Positions 29,572 to 36,493 of a stretch of 43,471 nt of DNA are shown here, piece by piece. The translations under genes and the position numbers were made by a program. Positions within the stretch are counted from its first letter, which is position 1, and every line of letters starts with the position of its first letter. The notes under the pieces are model-generated. The model had not been told where the DNA came from. It made no database searches and was given only the letters and a program-made list of their open reading frames with translations. This DNA comes from Pseudomonas brassicacearum subsp. neoaurantiaca (GTDB taxonomy: Bacteria; Pseudomonadota; Gammaproteobacteria; Pseudomonadales; Pseudomonadaceae), in the NCBI RefSeq assembly GCF_013608025.1, contig NZ_VDLV01000020.1:216734-260204 (forward strand), given 5' to 3'.

Positions 29572-29839
29572 GGCAGGTCAGCCGCTATTTTTTCGTCTGC
29601 CAGACAGCTTTCGCGAGCAAGCTCGCTCCCACATTGGAGCTGCGGCGGATGCAAAATCCATGTCCGCTGAAGATTCCCTGTGGGAGCAAGCTTGCTCGCG
29701 AAGGCGGCAGGTCAGCCGCTATTTTTTCGTCTGCCAGACAGCTTTCGCGAGCAGGCTCGCTCCCACATTGGAGCTGCGGCGGATACGAAATCGGTATCCG
29801 CTGGAGATTCCCTGTGGGAGCGAGCCTGCTCGCGAAGGC
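29572..29839. repeat. tandem pair of 134-base units, each holding one REP doublet
   Basis: Unit 1 is 29572-29705 and unit 2 is 29706-29839. Both run from GGCAGGTCAGCCGC to CTCGCGAAGGC, and by eye they differ at nine positions. Each unit contains 24-base REP arms in inverted orientation (29610-29633 with 29679-29702 in unit 1) and an inner inverted repeat. Three of the differences lie in the outer arms and five in the inner repeat. The array fills the convergent space between dciA and the HerA-like gene. Confidence 0.93.
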
Positions 29840-29857
29840 AGCGACTCGGTCTTCGAT

Positions 29858-31345
29858 CTAGCGCCGCTTGCTGCCCCCCAGCAATGATCCCATCAACCCA
29901 CGCACCAACTGCCGGCCCAATTGGTTGGCTGCCTGGCGCATCGCGGATTTCAAGGCCTGGCCGGCAGCCGTTCCGAGGAACTCCCCAGCCTGTTCGGTGA
30001 AGCTCGGCTCATCCGCCGCAGGCTTGCCCGGTGCCGCTTCCGCCTGGGGTTCGAGCCCCTTGCGCCCCATCAACACTTCATAGGCCGACTCGCGATCGAT
30101 GGGTTTGTCATAGCGTCCCTGCAACGGCGAGCTGGCGATCAACCCGGCGCGCTCGGCCTCGCTCAGCGGTCCGATGCGCGACTGCGGCGGTGCTACCAGT
30201 ACGCGCTGGACCATTTCCGGTGTGCCTTTTTCCTGCAAGGTGCCGACCAGGGCTTCACCGATGCCCAGTTCCGTCAACACCGCCAGGGCATCGAACTGCG
30301 GATTCGGGCGGAAACCTTCCGCCACTGCCCGCAAGGATTTCTGCTCCTTGGCGGTAAAGGCCCGCAAACCGTGCTGGATGCGCAACCCCAACTGCGCCAG
30401 CACATCGTCCGGCAGATCGCCCGGCGACTGGGTGACGAAATACACCCCGACGCCCTTGGAGCGGATCAACCGCACCACCTGCTCCAGGCGATCCTGGAGG
30501 GCCTTGGGCGTTCCGGCAAACAGCAAGTGGGCTTCATCGAAGAACAAGGCGAGCAAAGGCTTGTCCGCATCGCCGCGCTCGGGCAGTTGCTCGAACAGCT
30601 CGGCCAGCAGCCACAGCAGGAACGTCGCGTAGACCTTCGGCGCCTCATGGACCAGGCGACTTGCATCCAGCAAATGAATACGACCACGGCCATCGCTGGC
30701 TGGGTGAAGGATGTCCTCGAGCTGCAACGCCGGCTCACCAAACAAGGCGTCGGCGCCCTGCTGCTCCAGCGTCGACAAGCGTCGCATCAGCGCCTGGCTG
30801 GAACCGGTGGTCATCAAGGCCGCGTCGTCGCCGAGCAACTCGGGATTGTCCTTGAGGTGATTGAGCAGCGCCTTCAGGTCCTTGAGATCCAGCAGCAACA
30901 GGCCCTCGCGATCGGCAACCTTGAACGCCGCGTACAGCGCCGACTGCTGGCTGTCGGTGAGCTCCAGCAGGCTGCCGAGCAACAACGGACCCATTTCGCT
31001 CAAGGTCGTGCGCAATGGATGGCCGGACTTACCGTGGATATCCCACAAGGTCACCGGATAGGCCTGGGGTTTGTGGCCGAGCCACGGCATGCCGGCGATG
31101 CGCTCGGCGATCTTGCCCTGGGGAGCACCGGCAGCGCCGAGGCCGCAAAGGTCGCCCTTGATGTCCGCCGCGAACACCGCCACGCCGGCATCGCTGAACA
31201 TTTCGGCCAGGCGTTGCAGGGTAACGGTCTTGCCGGTGCCGGTGGCGCCCGCCACCAGACCATGACGGTTCGCCAGGCGCATGGCCTGGACGACAGGTTG
31301 GCCGGCCAGGTCGGCCCCGATGATGAGTTGCGATGAATCAGGCAT
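29858..31345 (-). CDS. HerA-like helicase/ATPase (DUF853)
   Basis: The product has 495 residues from the ATG at 31345, preceded by AGGTGA. It is a P-loop ATPase with Walker A AGATGTGKTVTLQRLAEMF near residues 32-50, Walker B LLALFFDEAHLLF, the sensor segment VYFVTQSPGDLPDDVLAQLG and an arginine-rich region downstream. This is the DUF853 family, related to archaeal HerA/FtsK-type DNA translocases. The Ala/Gln-rich C-terminal tail is predicted helical. Unlike archaeal HerA there is no nurA nuclease beside it. The biological role is not established. Confidence 0.85.
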   Translation of the reverse strand: MPDSSQLIIGADLAGQPVVQAMRLANRHGLVAGATGTGKTVTLQRLAEMFSDAGVAVFAADIKGDLCGLGAAGAPQGKIAERIAGMPWLGHKPQAYPVTLWDIHGKSGHPLRTTLSEMGPLLLGSLLELTDSQQSALYAAFKVADREGLLLLDLKDLKALLNHLKDNPELLGDDAALMTTGSSQALMRRLSTLEQQGADALFGEPALQLEDILHPASDGRGRIHLLDASRLVHEAPKVYATFLLWLLAELFEQLPERGDADKPLLALFFDEAHLLFAGTPKALQDRLEQVVRLIRSKGVGVYFVTQSPGDLPDDVLAQLGLRIQHGLRAFTAKEQKSLRAVAEGFRPNPQFDALAVLTELGIGEALVGTLQEKGTPEMVQRVLVAPPQSRIGPLSEAERAGLIASSPLQGRYDKPIDRESAYEVLMGRKGLEPQAEAAPGKPAADEPSFTEQAGEFLGTAAGQALKSAMRQAANQLGRQLVRGLMGSLLGGSKRR

Positions 31346-31697
31346 TTGGTCACCTGTGGGTTTGCGATATGACGCCATTTTGCGCGCTTATATAAAAGCA
31401 TGCCCAGCGTATTAAGGCTTGAATGCACGATCAAAACTGTATCTGGCCAACCTATGTGGCGAGGGGATTTATCCCCGCTGGGCTGCGAAGCAGCCCTAAA
31501 GCAGCGAACTCCATCATCCTCACACACCGAGTTGCCTGGTTTGGGGCCGCTTCGCAGCCCAGCGGGGCGGTGCGACGTTTCGCTAAATCCCCTCGCCACA
31601 GGAATTCGCATCACCGCTACGCCACCGCAACCCCAACCGAACATCTATTCTTACTAAAGGTCAACACAGGAGAACACAGACCGGAGGGATGTTCATC
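31346..31697. other. 352-base divergent region between the HerA-like gene and the glycosyltransferase operon
   Basis: Most of it is the REP doublet at 31456-31599. The rest contains the AGGTGA ribosome binding site of the HerA-like gene and the GGAGGG of the glycosyltransferase gene. I found no clear promoter boxes. Confidence 0.5.
31456..31599. repeat. large REP doublet, GTGGCGAGGGGATTTATCCCC family
   Basis: The left arm GTGGCGAGGGGATTTATCCC starts at 31456 and continues through GCTGGGCTGCGAAGC. The right arm is its inverted copy ending at 31599, but carries about 16 extra bases (31578-31593, including GTGCGACGTTTCGC) within the arm. It lies between divergent genes, an unusual place for REPs. 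Confidence 0.88.
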
Positions 31698-32810
31698 GTG
31701 CATATAGCGGACATAACCATGTTCTACGCCCCCGCCAGTGGAGGCGTGCGCACTTATCTGGATGCCAAGCACCGGCGCCTGGGCAATCGGCCCGGTATCC
31801 GCCACAGCCTCTTGATTCCCGGCGCTCACTTGAGTGAGCAGGACGGGATCTACAAGGTTCCGGCCCCTCCGCTCCCCTTTGGCAAGGGCTATCGCTTCCC
31901 GCTTCGCCTGGCGCCCTGGCGCAATGTCCTGCGCGATTTGCAGCCGGACCTGATCGAAGTCGGCGACCCTTACCTGACTGCCTGGGCCGCCCTTGATGCC
32001 CGTCGCCAACTTGACGTGCCCGTCATCGGTTTTTATCACTCCGACCTGCCATTGCTGGTGAGCAACCGCATGGGCAATTGGTTCACACCCAACATCGAAG
32101 CCTATGTCAGCAAGCTCTACGGCAACTTCGACCGAGTCTTGGCGCCGAGCCAGGTCATGGCCGACAAACTGACCGGGCTCGGCGTCCGGAATGTCTATGT
32201 ACAGCCGTTGGGCGTGGACTTGCAGACCTTCAATCCCGCCGCTCGCGACCCTGAGCTGCGCGCCGAGCTGGGCATCGCCGAAGATGCCCGCCTGCTGATT
32301 TTCGCCGGACGTGGCTCCAAGGAAAAAAACCTGCCGGTGCTGCTCAAATGCATGAAGCGCCTGGGCGAGCGCTACCACCTGCTGTTGGTGGGTTCTTCCA
32401 TGCCCGCCGTGGTGCCGGACAACGTCACCGTGATCGATGAGTTCTGCCCGGCGCCGCAAGTCGCCCGGCTGATGGCAAGCGCCGACGCCCTGCTGCATGC
32501 CGGCGACCAGGAGACGTTCGGCCTGGTGATCCTTGAAGCCATGGCCAGCGGCATCCCGGTGGTGGCGGTCGCCGCGGGCGCGTTCAGCGAGCTCGTTCAC
32601 GAAGACTGTGGCCTGTTGTGCACACCGAACAATCCCCAGGCGATGGCGAACGCCGTGCGACAACTGTTCGCCGAAGGTTGCCAGCAGCGCGGCGCCCGGG
32701 CACGCCGGCACGTGGAACGGCATTACGCCTGGGATTCGGTGGTCAACAGTCTGTTGGGCCACTACTACAGCGTGCTTGGCGCAGAGATGCCCATGCTGGC
32801 CAATGGGTGA
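31698..32810 (+). CDS. GT4-family glycosyltransferase
   Basis: The product has 370 residues from GTG 31698. I prefer it over the in-frame ATG at 31689 because GGAGGG (31683-31688) abuts that ATG but sits nine bases before the GTG, giving MHIADITMFYAPASGGVRTY. It has the GT-B fold: an N-terminal acceptor domain (LIPGAHLSEQDGIYKVPAPP, IGFYHSDLP) and a C-terminal nucleotide-sugar domain with PLGVDLQTFNP, IFAGRGSKEKNL and the EX7E motif ETFGLVILEAMASGIPVVA. It is retaining and probably cytosolic or peripheral. Substrates are unknown. It is first in a coupled three-gene operon. Confidence 0.9.
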   Translation: MHIADITMFYAPASGGVRTYLDAKHRRLGNRPGIRHSLLIPGAHLSEQDGIYKVPAPPLPFGKGYRFPLRLAPWRNVLRDLQPDLIEVGDPYLTAWAALDARRQLDVPVIGFYHSDLPLLVSNRMGNWFTPNIEAYVSKLYGNFDRVLAPSQVMADKLTGLGVRNVYVQPLGVDLQTFNPAARDPELRAELGIAEDARLLIFAGRGSKEKNLPVLLKCMKRLGERYHLLLVGSSMPAVVPDNVTVIDEFCPAPQVARLMASADALLHAGDQETFGLVILEAMASGIPVVAVAAGAFSELVHEDCGLLCTPNNPQAMANAVRQLFAEGCQQRGARARRHVERHYAWDSVVNSLLGHYYSVLGAEMPMLANG

Positions 32811-32820
32811 GGCGCAGCCG

Positions 32821-33594
32821 ATGACGATGAATCCCTCACCCAGCGTGCTGTTGGTGCTCCACGACGTCGCGCCGCAGACCTGGCCCGATTACCAGCCCTT
32901 CGTCGAAGCCGTCGACGCCCTTGGCCAAGTCCCGATGACCTGGCTGGTGGTGCCGGATTTTCACCACGCCAATGCGCTGGACGATCACCCCGGTTTCCGG
33001 CGCCTGCTCGACGGCCGGATCGAGCGCGGTGACGAACTGGTCCTGCACGGCTATTACCATTGCGACGACGGGCCGCCCGCCCTTCATCCCAAGGACTGGT
33101 TCATGCGCCGGGTCTACACCCACGAAGGCGAATTCTATGATCTGTCCGAGGAGGACGCCCTTGCCCGCCTGCACGCCGGCATCGAATTGTTCCAACGTTA
33201 TGACTGGCCGCTGAAGGGTTTCGTCGCCCCAGCCTGGTTGATGAGCGAAGGCACTCGCCGAGCTTTGCGCCAGTTGCCCTTGCGCTACACCAGCGATACC
33301 CAGCACCTCTATCGCTTGCCGGAGTTCATCCCTGTCGATGCCCCGGGGCTGGTGTGGAGCGCCCGCAATGCCTGGCGTCGGGGACTGTCGAAAATCATCT
33401 GCGACCAACGGGAACAGCGCTGGCGCCAGGCACCGGTGATCCGCCTCGGCCTGCATCCGGTGGACATGCGCCACGGATTTTCCCGCGACTATTGGTTGCG
33501 CACCCTGGAACGCCTGCTCCAAGACGGTCGTGTGCCGATGACCAAAGCCGGCTGGCTGGCCACCCAGGGCCTGCGAGTCAGTCACGCCGCATGA
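32821..33594 (+). CDS. DUF2334 / NodB-like polysaccharide deacetylase
   Basis: The product has 257 residues from the ATG at 32821. In-frame ATGs also occur at 32803 (inside the glycosyltransferase gene) and 32827. The motifs are those of the DUF2334 branch of carbohydrate esterases: SVLLVLHDVAPQTW (metal-binding Asp), DELVLHGYYHCDD (the HxxxH metal pair), LKGFVAPAWLM and IRLGLHPVDM. No signal peptide is visible, so it probably acts in the cytosol on a lipid-linked or soluble amino-sugar. It begins ten bases after the glycosyltransferase stop and overlaps the next gene by four bases. Confidence 0.88.
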   Translation: MTMNPSPSVLLVLHDVAPQTWPDYQPFVEAVDALGQVPMTWLVVPDFHHANALDDHPGFRRLLDGRIERGDELVLHGYYHCDDGPPALHPKDWFMRRVYTHEGEFYDLSEEDALARLHAGIELFQRYDWPLKGFVAPAWLMSEGTRRALRQLPLRYTSDTQHLYRLPEFIPVDAPGLVWSARNAWRRGLSKIICDQREQRWRQAPVIRLGLHPVDMRHGFSRDYWLRTLERLLQDGRVPMTKAGWLATQGLRVSHAA

Positions 33595-34586
33595 AGCGCC
33601 TGGCCTGGCTGGTCGCCGCCCTGCTCATCGCGTTGCTGGTGCCCATGCTGGTGGGCGGCGGCGAAATGTGGTCACGGGTGCAGCGCTTCCCCTTGTCGCT
33701 GCTGCTGGTCATGCTCGGCATGATCGTGCTCTGCTGGGGCTTGAATTCGGTGCGCCTGCGCTTGCTGCTGGGAGAACATCGCGGGCGCATCGGTGGCCTG
33801 AAAAGCATGGGCGTAGTTATGTCCACCGAGTTCGCCATGTGTGCCACGCCCGGCGGCAGCGGTGGACCGTTGACGCTGATGGCCCTGCTGGCCCGCAACG
33901 GCGTGCGCCCGGCCCATGGCAGTGCCGTGTTTGCCATGGATCAGTTGAGTGACTTGCTTTTTTTCCTCTGCGCCCTGTTGGGCATCCTGTTCTACGCGCT
34001 GTTCCAGAACCTCAGTCAACGCATGGAATGGATGCTGGCGCTGAGCGCCGTGTCATTGTTCGGCGGCCTGCTCTGCTGCGGGCTCGTGGCGCGCTACCAT
34101 CGTCGGTTGATTTTGCTGGGCGCACGGTTGCTGCGCCACTTGCGTGTACGCTCCAGCACGCGCCGGCGCTGGGGACGCAAAATCCTGCACTTCCTGGCGG
34201 CTTTCACCGACACGCTGAAGCTGCCTCGACAGACGTTGTTCCAGGTGTTCGGCCTGACGTGCCTGCACTGGGCGCTGCGCTACAGCGTGCTTTATCTGGC
34301 GTTGAAAGGATTGGGGGCGGACTTGCAATGGGCCTGGAGTTTCCTGATCCAGATGCTCTCCTTGAGCGCAGGACAGTTCAGCCTGCTGCCGGGCGGCGCC
34401 GGAGCGGCGGAGTTAACTTCAGCGGCGTTGCTCGCGCCGATGGTGGGTAAATCCACCGCGGCGGCGGCGATTCTGATTTGGCGGGCGGTGACGTATTACT
34501 TCTATCTGCTGGCCGGAGGGCCGGTGTTCTTCATGATGGTCGGGCGACCGTTGATCAAGAAGCTGATCAGGCTGCGGCAGGCGTAA
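33591..34586 (+). CDS. Flippase-like / lysylphosphatidylglycerol synthase transmembrane family protein
   Basis: The product has 331 residues with about eight membrane helices. It matches the UPF0104/LPG synthase TM (AglD-like) family through TEFAMCATPGGSGGPLTLMA in the middle and LSLSAGQFSLLPGGAGAAEL near the C terminus. Family members flip or modify lipids, or support polyprenyl-linked sugar transfer. This protein lacks the soluble aminoacyl transferase domain of MprF, so it is not a lysyl-PG synthase. The start overlaps the deacetylase stop as ATGA, arguing for a joint pathway in which a sugar-lipid is built, deacetylated and moved across the membrane. Confidence 0.85.
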   Translation: MKRLAWLVAALLIALLVPMLVGGGEMWSRVQRFPLSLLLVMLGMIVLCWGLNSVRLRLLLGEHRGRIGGLKSMGVVMSTEFAMCATPGGSGGPLTLMALLARNGVRPAHGSAVFAMDQLSDLLFFLCALLGILFYALFQNLSQRMEWMLALSAVSLFGGLLCCGLVARYHRRLILLGARLLRHLRVRSSTRRRWGRKILHFLAAFTDTLKLPRQTLFQVFGLTCLHWALRYSVLYLALKGLGADLQWAWSFLIQMLSLSAGQFSLLPGGAGAAELTSAALLAPMVGKSTAAAAILIWRAVTYYFYLLAGGPVFFMMVGRPLIKKLIRLRQA

Positions 34587-34590
34587 CCGT

Positions 34591-34770
34591 TCACCGCTTG
34601 GGTTCGGGGTCGTCCTTGGGCTGCTGGTGCAACTCTTCCCAAAGTTTTGCCGCTTCGGGAAACTCGGTGCCGTCCTCGGGGCTCAACGCTTCGGGATCGT
34701 ACCGGCTCAGGCAGCCCTCGCCCACGGTTGGCGGGGCTTTGGCGGCGGCTTTGTCCAAGGGATCGGTCAT
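34591..34770 (-). CDS. small conserved-looking protein, 59 residues
   Basis: Unrecognised. The reading frame from ATG 34770 (MTDPLDKAAAKAPPTVGEGC) to TGA 34591 encodes 59 residues rich in Pro, Glu, Asp and Lys, with a Cys at 20 and a helical stretch EAAKLWEELHQQ near the C terminus. GAGGAG lies 11-16 bases upstream of the start. Codon use favours G/C at third positions as in its neighbours, supporting a real gene. It is convergent with the flippase-like gene (four bases between stops) and downstream of purU, from which a single REP separates it. Confidence 0.7.
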   Translation of the reverse strand: MTDPLDKAAAKAPPTVGEGCLSRYDPEALSPEDGTEFPEAAKLWEELHQQPKDDPEPKR

Positions 34771-34797
34771 GGCTTAACTTGCTCCTCAAGGCTAATC

Positions 34798-34825
34798 GTG
34801 GCGAGGGAGCTTGCTCCCGCGCCAC
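34798..34825. repeat. single REP palindrome
   Basis: GTGGCG at 34798 and CGCCAC ending at 34825 flank GAGCTTGCTC, forming one compact REP hairpin rather than a doublet. It belongs to the same family as the REPs at 9469 and 18507 and lies between the 59-residue gene and purU. Confidence 0.85.
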
Positions 34826-34841
34826 GGGACTCTGCTTTGAA

Positions 34842-35690
34842 TCAGAACACGACGGTCTTGTTGCCGTGCACCAACACGCGGTCTTCAAGGTGATAACGCA
34901 AGCCGCGCGCCAACACCATCTTCTCCACGTCGCGACCGAATCGCACCATATCTTCGATGCTGTCACTGTGGCTGACGCGTACCACGTCCTGCTCGATGAT
35001 CGGGCCGGCGTCGAGTTCTTCGGTCACGTAGTGGCAAGTCGCGCCGATCAGCTTTACGCCGCGCATCGAAGCCTGGTGATACGGCTTCGCACCCACGAAC
35101 GACGGCAGGAAACTGTGGTGGATGTTGATGACTTTGTGCGCGTATTCGCGGCACAAGGACGGCGGCAGGATCTGCATGTAGCGGGCCAGCACCACCACCT
35201 CGGCGTCATGCTGCTTGACCAGGCGCGAGACTTCGGCGAACGCCGGCTGCTTGTCCTGCGGGTTGACCGGTACGTGGTAGTACGGGATGCCGTGCCACTC
35301 CACCATGCTGCGCAAGTCGTCATGGTTGGAGATCACGCAGGCGATGTCGCAATCAAGCTCATCGCTGTGCCAGCGGTGCAGCAAGTCAGCCAGGCAGTGA
35401 GACTCACGACTGGCCATCAGCACCACGCGTTTCTTCTGTGCGGTGTCAGTGATGCGCCAGTCCATCGAGAACTCTTCGGCAATGGGGGCGAACGCCTCGC
35501 GAAAGGCTTCGATGCCGAAGGGCAGCGAGTCAGCACGGATCTCGTGGCGCATGAAGAACCAGCCACTCTGATTGTCCGAATGATGGCTTGCTTCAGTGAT
35601 CCAACCGTTATGGGACGCCAGAAAGTTACTGACTTTAGCAACGATACCGACGCGGTCCGGGCAAGCGATCACCAGCCGAAAAGTGCGCAT
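34842..35690 (-). CDS. purU: Formyltetrahydrofolate deformylase PurU
   Basis: PurU hydrolyses 10-formyl-tetrahydrofolate to formate and tetrahydrofolate, balancing one-carbon pools and supplying formate for PurT. The 282-residue product has an N-terminal ACT domain (FRLVIACPDRVGIVAKVSNF, about residues 4-80) and a C-terminal formyl transferase/hydrolase domain with NIHHSFLPSFVGAKPYHQA and the catalytic Asp segment TEELDAGPIIEQDV. Length and order are typical. The gene lies divergent from mvaT, as in P. aeruginosa from memory. Confidence 0.96.
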   Translation of the reverse strand: MRTFRLVIACPDRVGIVAKVSNFLASHNGWITEASHHSDNQSGWFFMRHEIRADSLPFGIEAFREAFAPIAEEFSMDWRITDTAQKKRVVLMASRESHCLADLLHRWHSDELDCDIACVISNHDDLRSMVEWHGIPYYHVPVNPQDKQPAFAEVSRLVKQHDAEVVVLARYMQILPPSLCREYAHKVINIHHSFLPSFVGAKPYHQASMRGVKLIGATCHYVTEELDAGPIIEQDVVRVSHSDSIEDMVRFGRDVEKMVLARGLRYHLEDRVLVHGNKTVVF

Positions 35691-35828
35691 TAGGGAAACT
35701 CCAGAACTTTCGCAAAGGCGGCCATTCTAGCCACTGTGCGGCAAAACTGCAGTACTGATGACACCATCGCCCTCTCCGTGATCAGTCGGGGCTGGGAATG
35801 GCCTGGCCTGAGGCGGCAGCGCTATATG

Positions 35829-35845
35829 TGTGAACAGATGTGAAC
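35829..35845 (+). repeat. two helically phased TGTGAAC direct repeats
   Basis: TGTGAAC occurs at 35829-35835 and again at 35839-35845, exactly one helical turn apart and about 30 bases before the candidate mvaT -35 box. This is the layout of a regulator binding site. No regulator can be named. Confidence 0.45.
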
Positions 35846-35876
35846 GTACATCGGGTTACTTATTGCGCCGAGCATT

Positions 35877-35904
35877 TTGTGACACTGCACTATTTAACTA
35901 AATA
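35877..35904 (+). promoter_or_regulatory. candidate mvaT promoter
   Basis: TTGTGA (35877-35882) and TAAATA (35899-35904) are separated by 16 bases in an AT-rich tract. The leader to the ATG would be about 85 bases. A second possible pair (TTTACT/TACTAT) occurs further downstream, so the exact start is uncertain. Confidence 0.4.
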
Positions 35905-35995
35905 AACACGGCTTAAATGTTTACTTGATGAAACTGTCTGATTACTATTGCTTCACTGTGTCCTTGTCACCCGCGTCCTACATAAGGTAGTCCCC

Positions 35996-36373
35996 ATGTC
36001 CCTGATCAACGAATACCGCGCTACAGAAGAAGCAATCAAAGAACTGCAAGCTCGCCTGAAAAACCTGTCCGAAGACGACAAACTGCAAAAAGAACTGGAA
36101 TTCGAAGGCAAACTGCGCACTCTGATGGGCGAATACTCCAAGTCCCTGCGCGATATCATTGCCCTGCTGGACCCAGAAGCCAAATCGGCCAAAGCCCCTC
36201 GTGGCGCCGCAAAAACTACTGGCACCAAACGCGCTCGCAAAGTTAAGCAGTACAAAAACCCGCACAACGGCGAAGTCATCGAAACCAAAGGTGGCAACCA
36301 CAAGACGCTGAAAGAGTGGAAAGCCAAGTGGGGCGGTGATGTGGTGGAAGGCTGGGCAACCCTGCTGGGCTAA
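35996..36373 (+). CDS. mvaT: H-NS-like nucleoid protein MvaT
   Basis: MvaT-family proteins are the Pseudomonas functional equivalents of H-NS. They bind AT-rich DNA, oligomerise, and silence horizontally acquired and virulence genes. The 125-residue product has an N-terminal coiled coil (SLINEYRATEEAIKELQARL) for oligomerisation, a linker, and a C-terminal DNA-binding domain with KVKQYKNPHNGEVIETKGG, an AT-hook-like groove-binding segment, ending KWGGDVVEGWATLLG. AAGGT precedes the ATG. Paralogues (MvaT, MvaV) exist in fluorescent pseudomonads. The position beside purU and sbcB points to mvaT. Confidence 0.95.
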   Translation: MSLINEYRATEEAIKELQARLKNLSEDDKLQKELEFEGKLRTLMGEYSKSLRDIIALLDPEAKSAKAPRGAAKTTGTKRARKVKQYKNPHNGEVIETKGGNHKTLKEWKAKWGGDVVEGWATLLG

Positions 36374-36416
36374 GCCTCGCCAGCCGGCATCGCGCTTTAC
36401 GCGAAGCTTGCCAGGC

Positions 36417-36448
36417 AAAAAAACGCCAGCCATTGCTGGCGTTTTTTT
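36417..36448. terminator. bidirectional intrinsic terminator between mvaT and sbcB
   Basis: AACGCCAGC (36422-36430) pairs with GCTGGCGTT (36435-36443) around a CATT loop, with seven A before and seven T after. It ends mvaT on the plus strand and sbcB on the minus strand. Confidence 0.92.
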
Positions 36449-36493
36449 ATGCCTTCGTTTAACCCCCCGGGGATTGAATCGCAGCGTGACAAT

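Larger units (their letters stand above)
35691..35995. other. 305-base divergent region between purU and mvaT
   Basis: No gene seen. The purU side is GC-rich. The mvaT side from about 35866 is strikingly AT-rich, as expected for an autoregulated H-NS-family promoter, and holds a candidate promoter and two phased TGTGAAC repeats. Confidence 0.5.

Noticed and set aside
29556..29839. A CRISPR array
   Set aside because: There are only two units, the repeats are inverted pairs, and the units are 134 bases long. These are REP doublets, and no cas gene is present.
29858..31345. A HerA-based phage defence system
   Set aside because: No nuclease, SIR2 or other effector lies beside it, and the surroundings are core genes. 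The DUF853 branch is housekeeping-like in distribution as far as I know.
31689..31697. ATG at 31689 as the glycosyltransferase start
   Set aside because: The GGAGGG sequence directly abuts this ATG. The GTG at 31698 has ideal spacing and gives a better N terminus for a GT-B fold.
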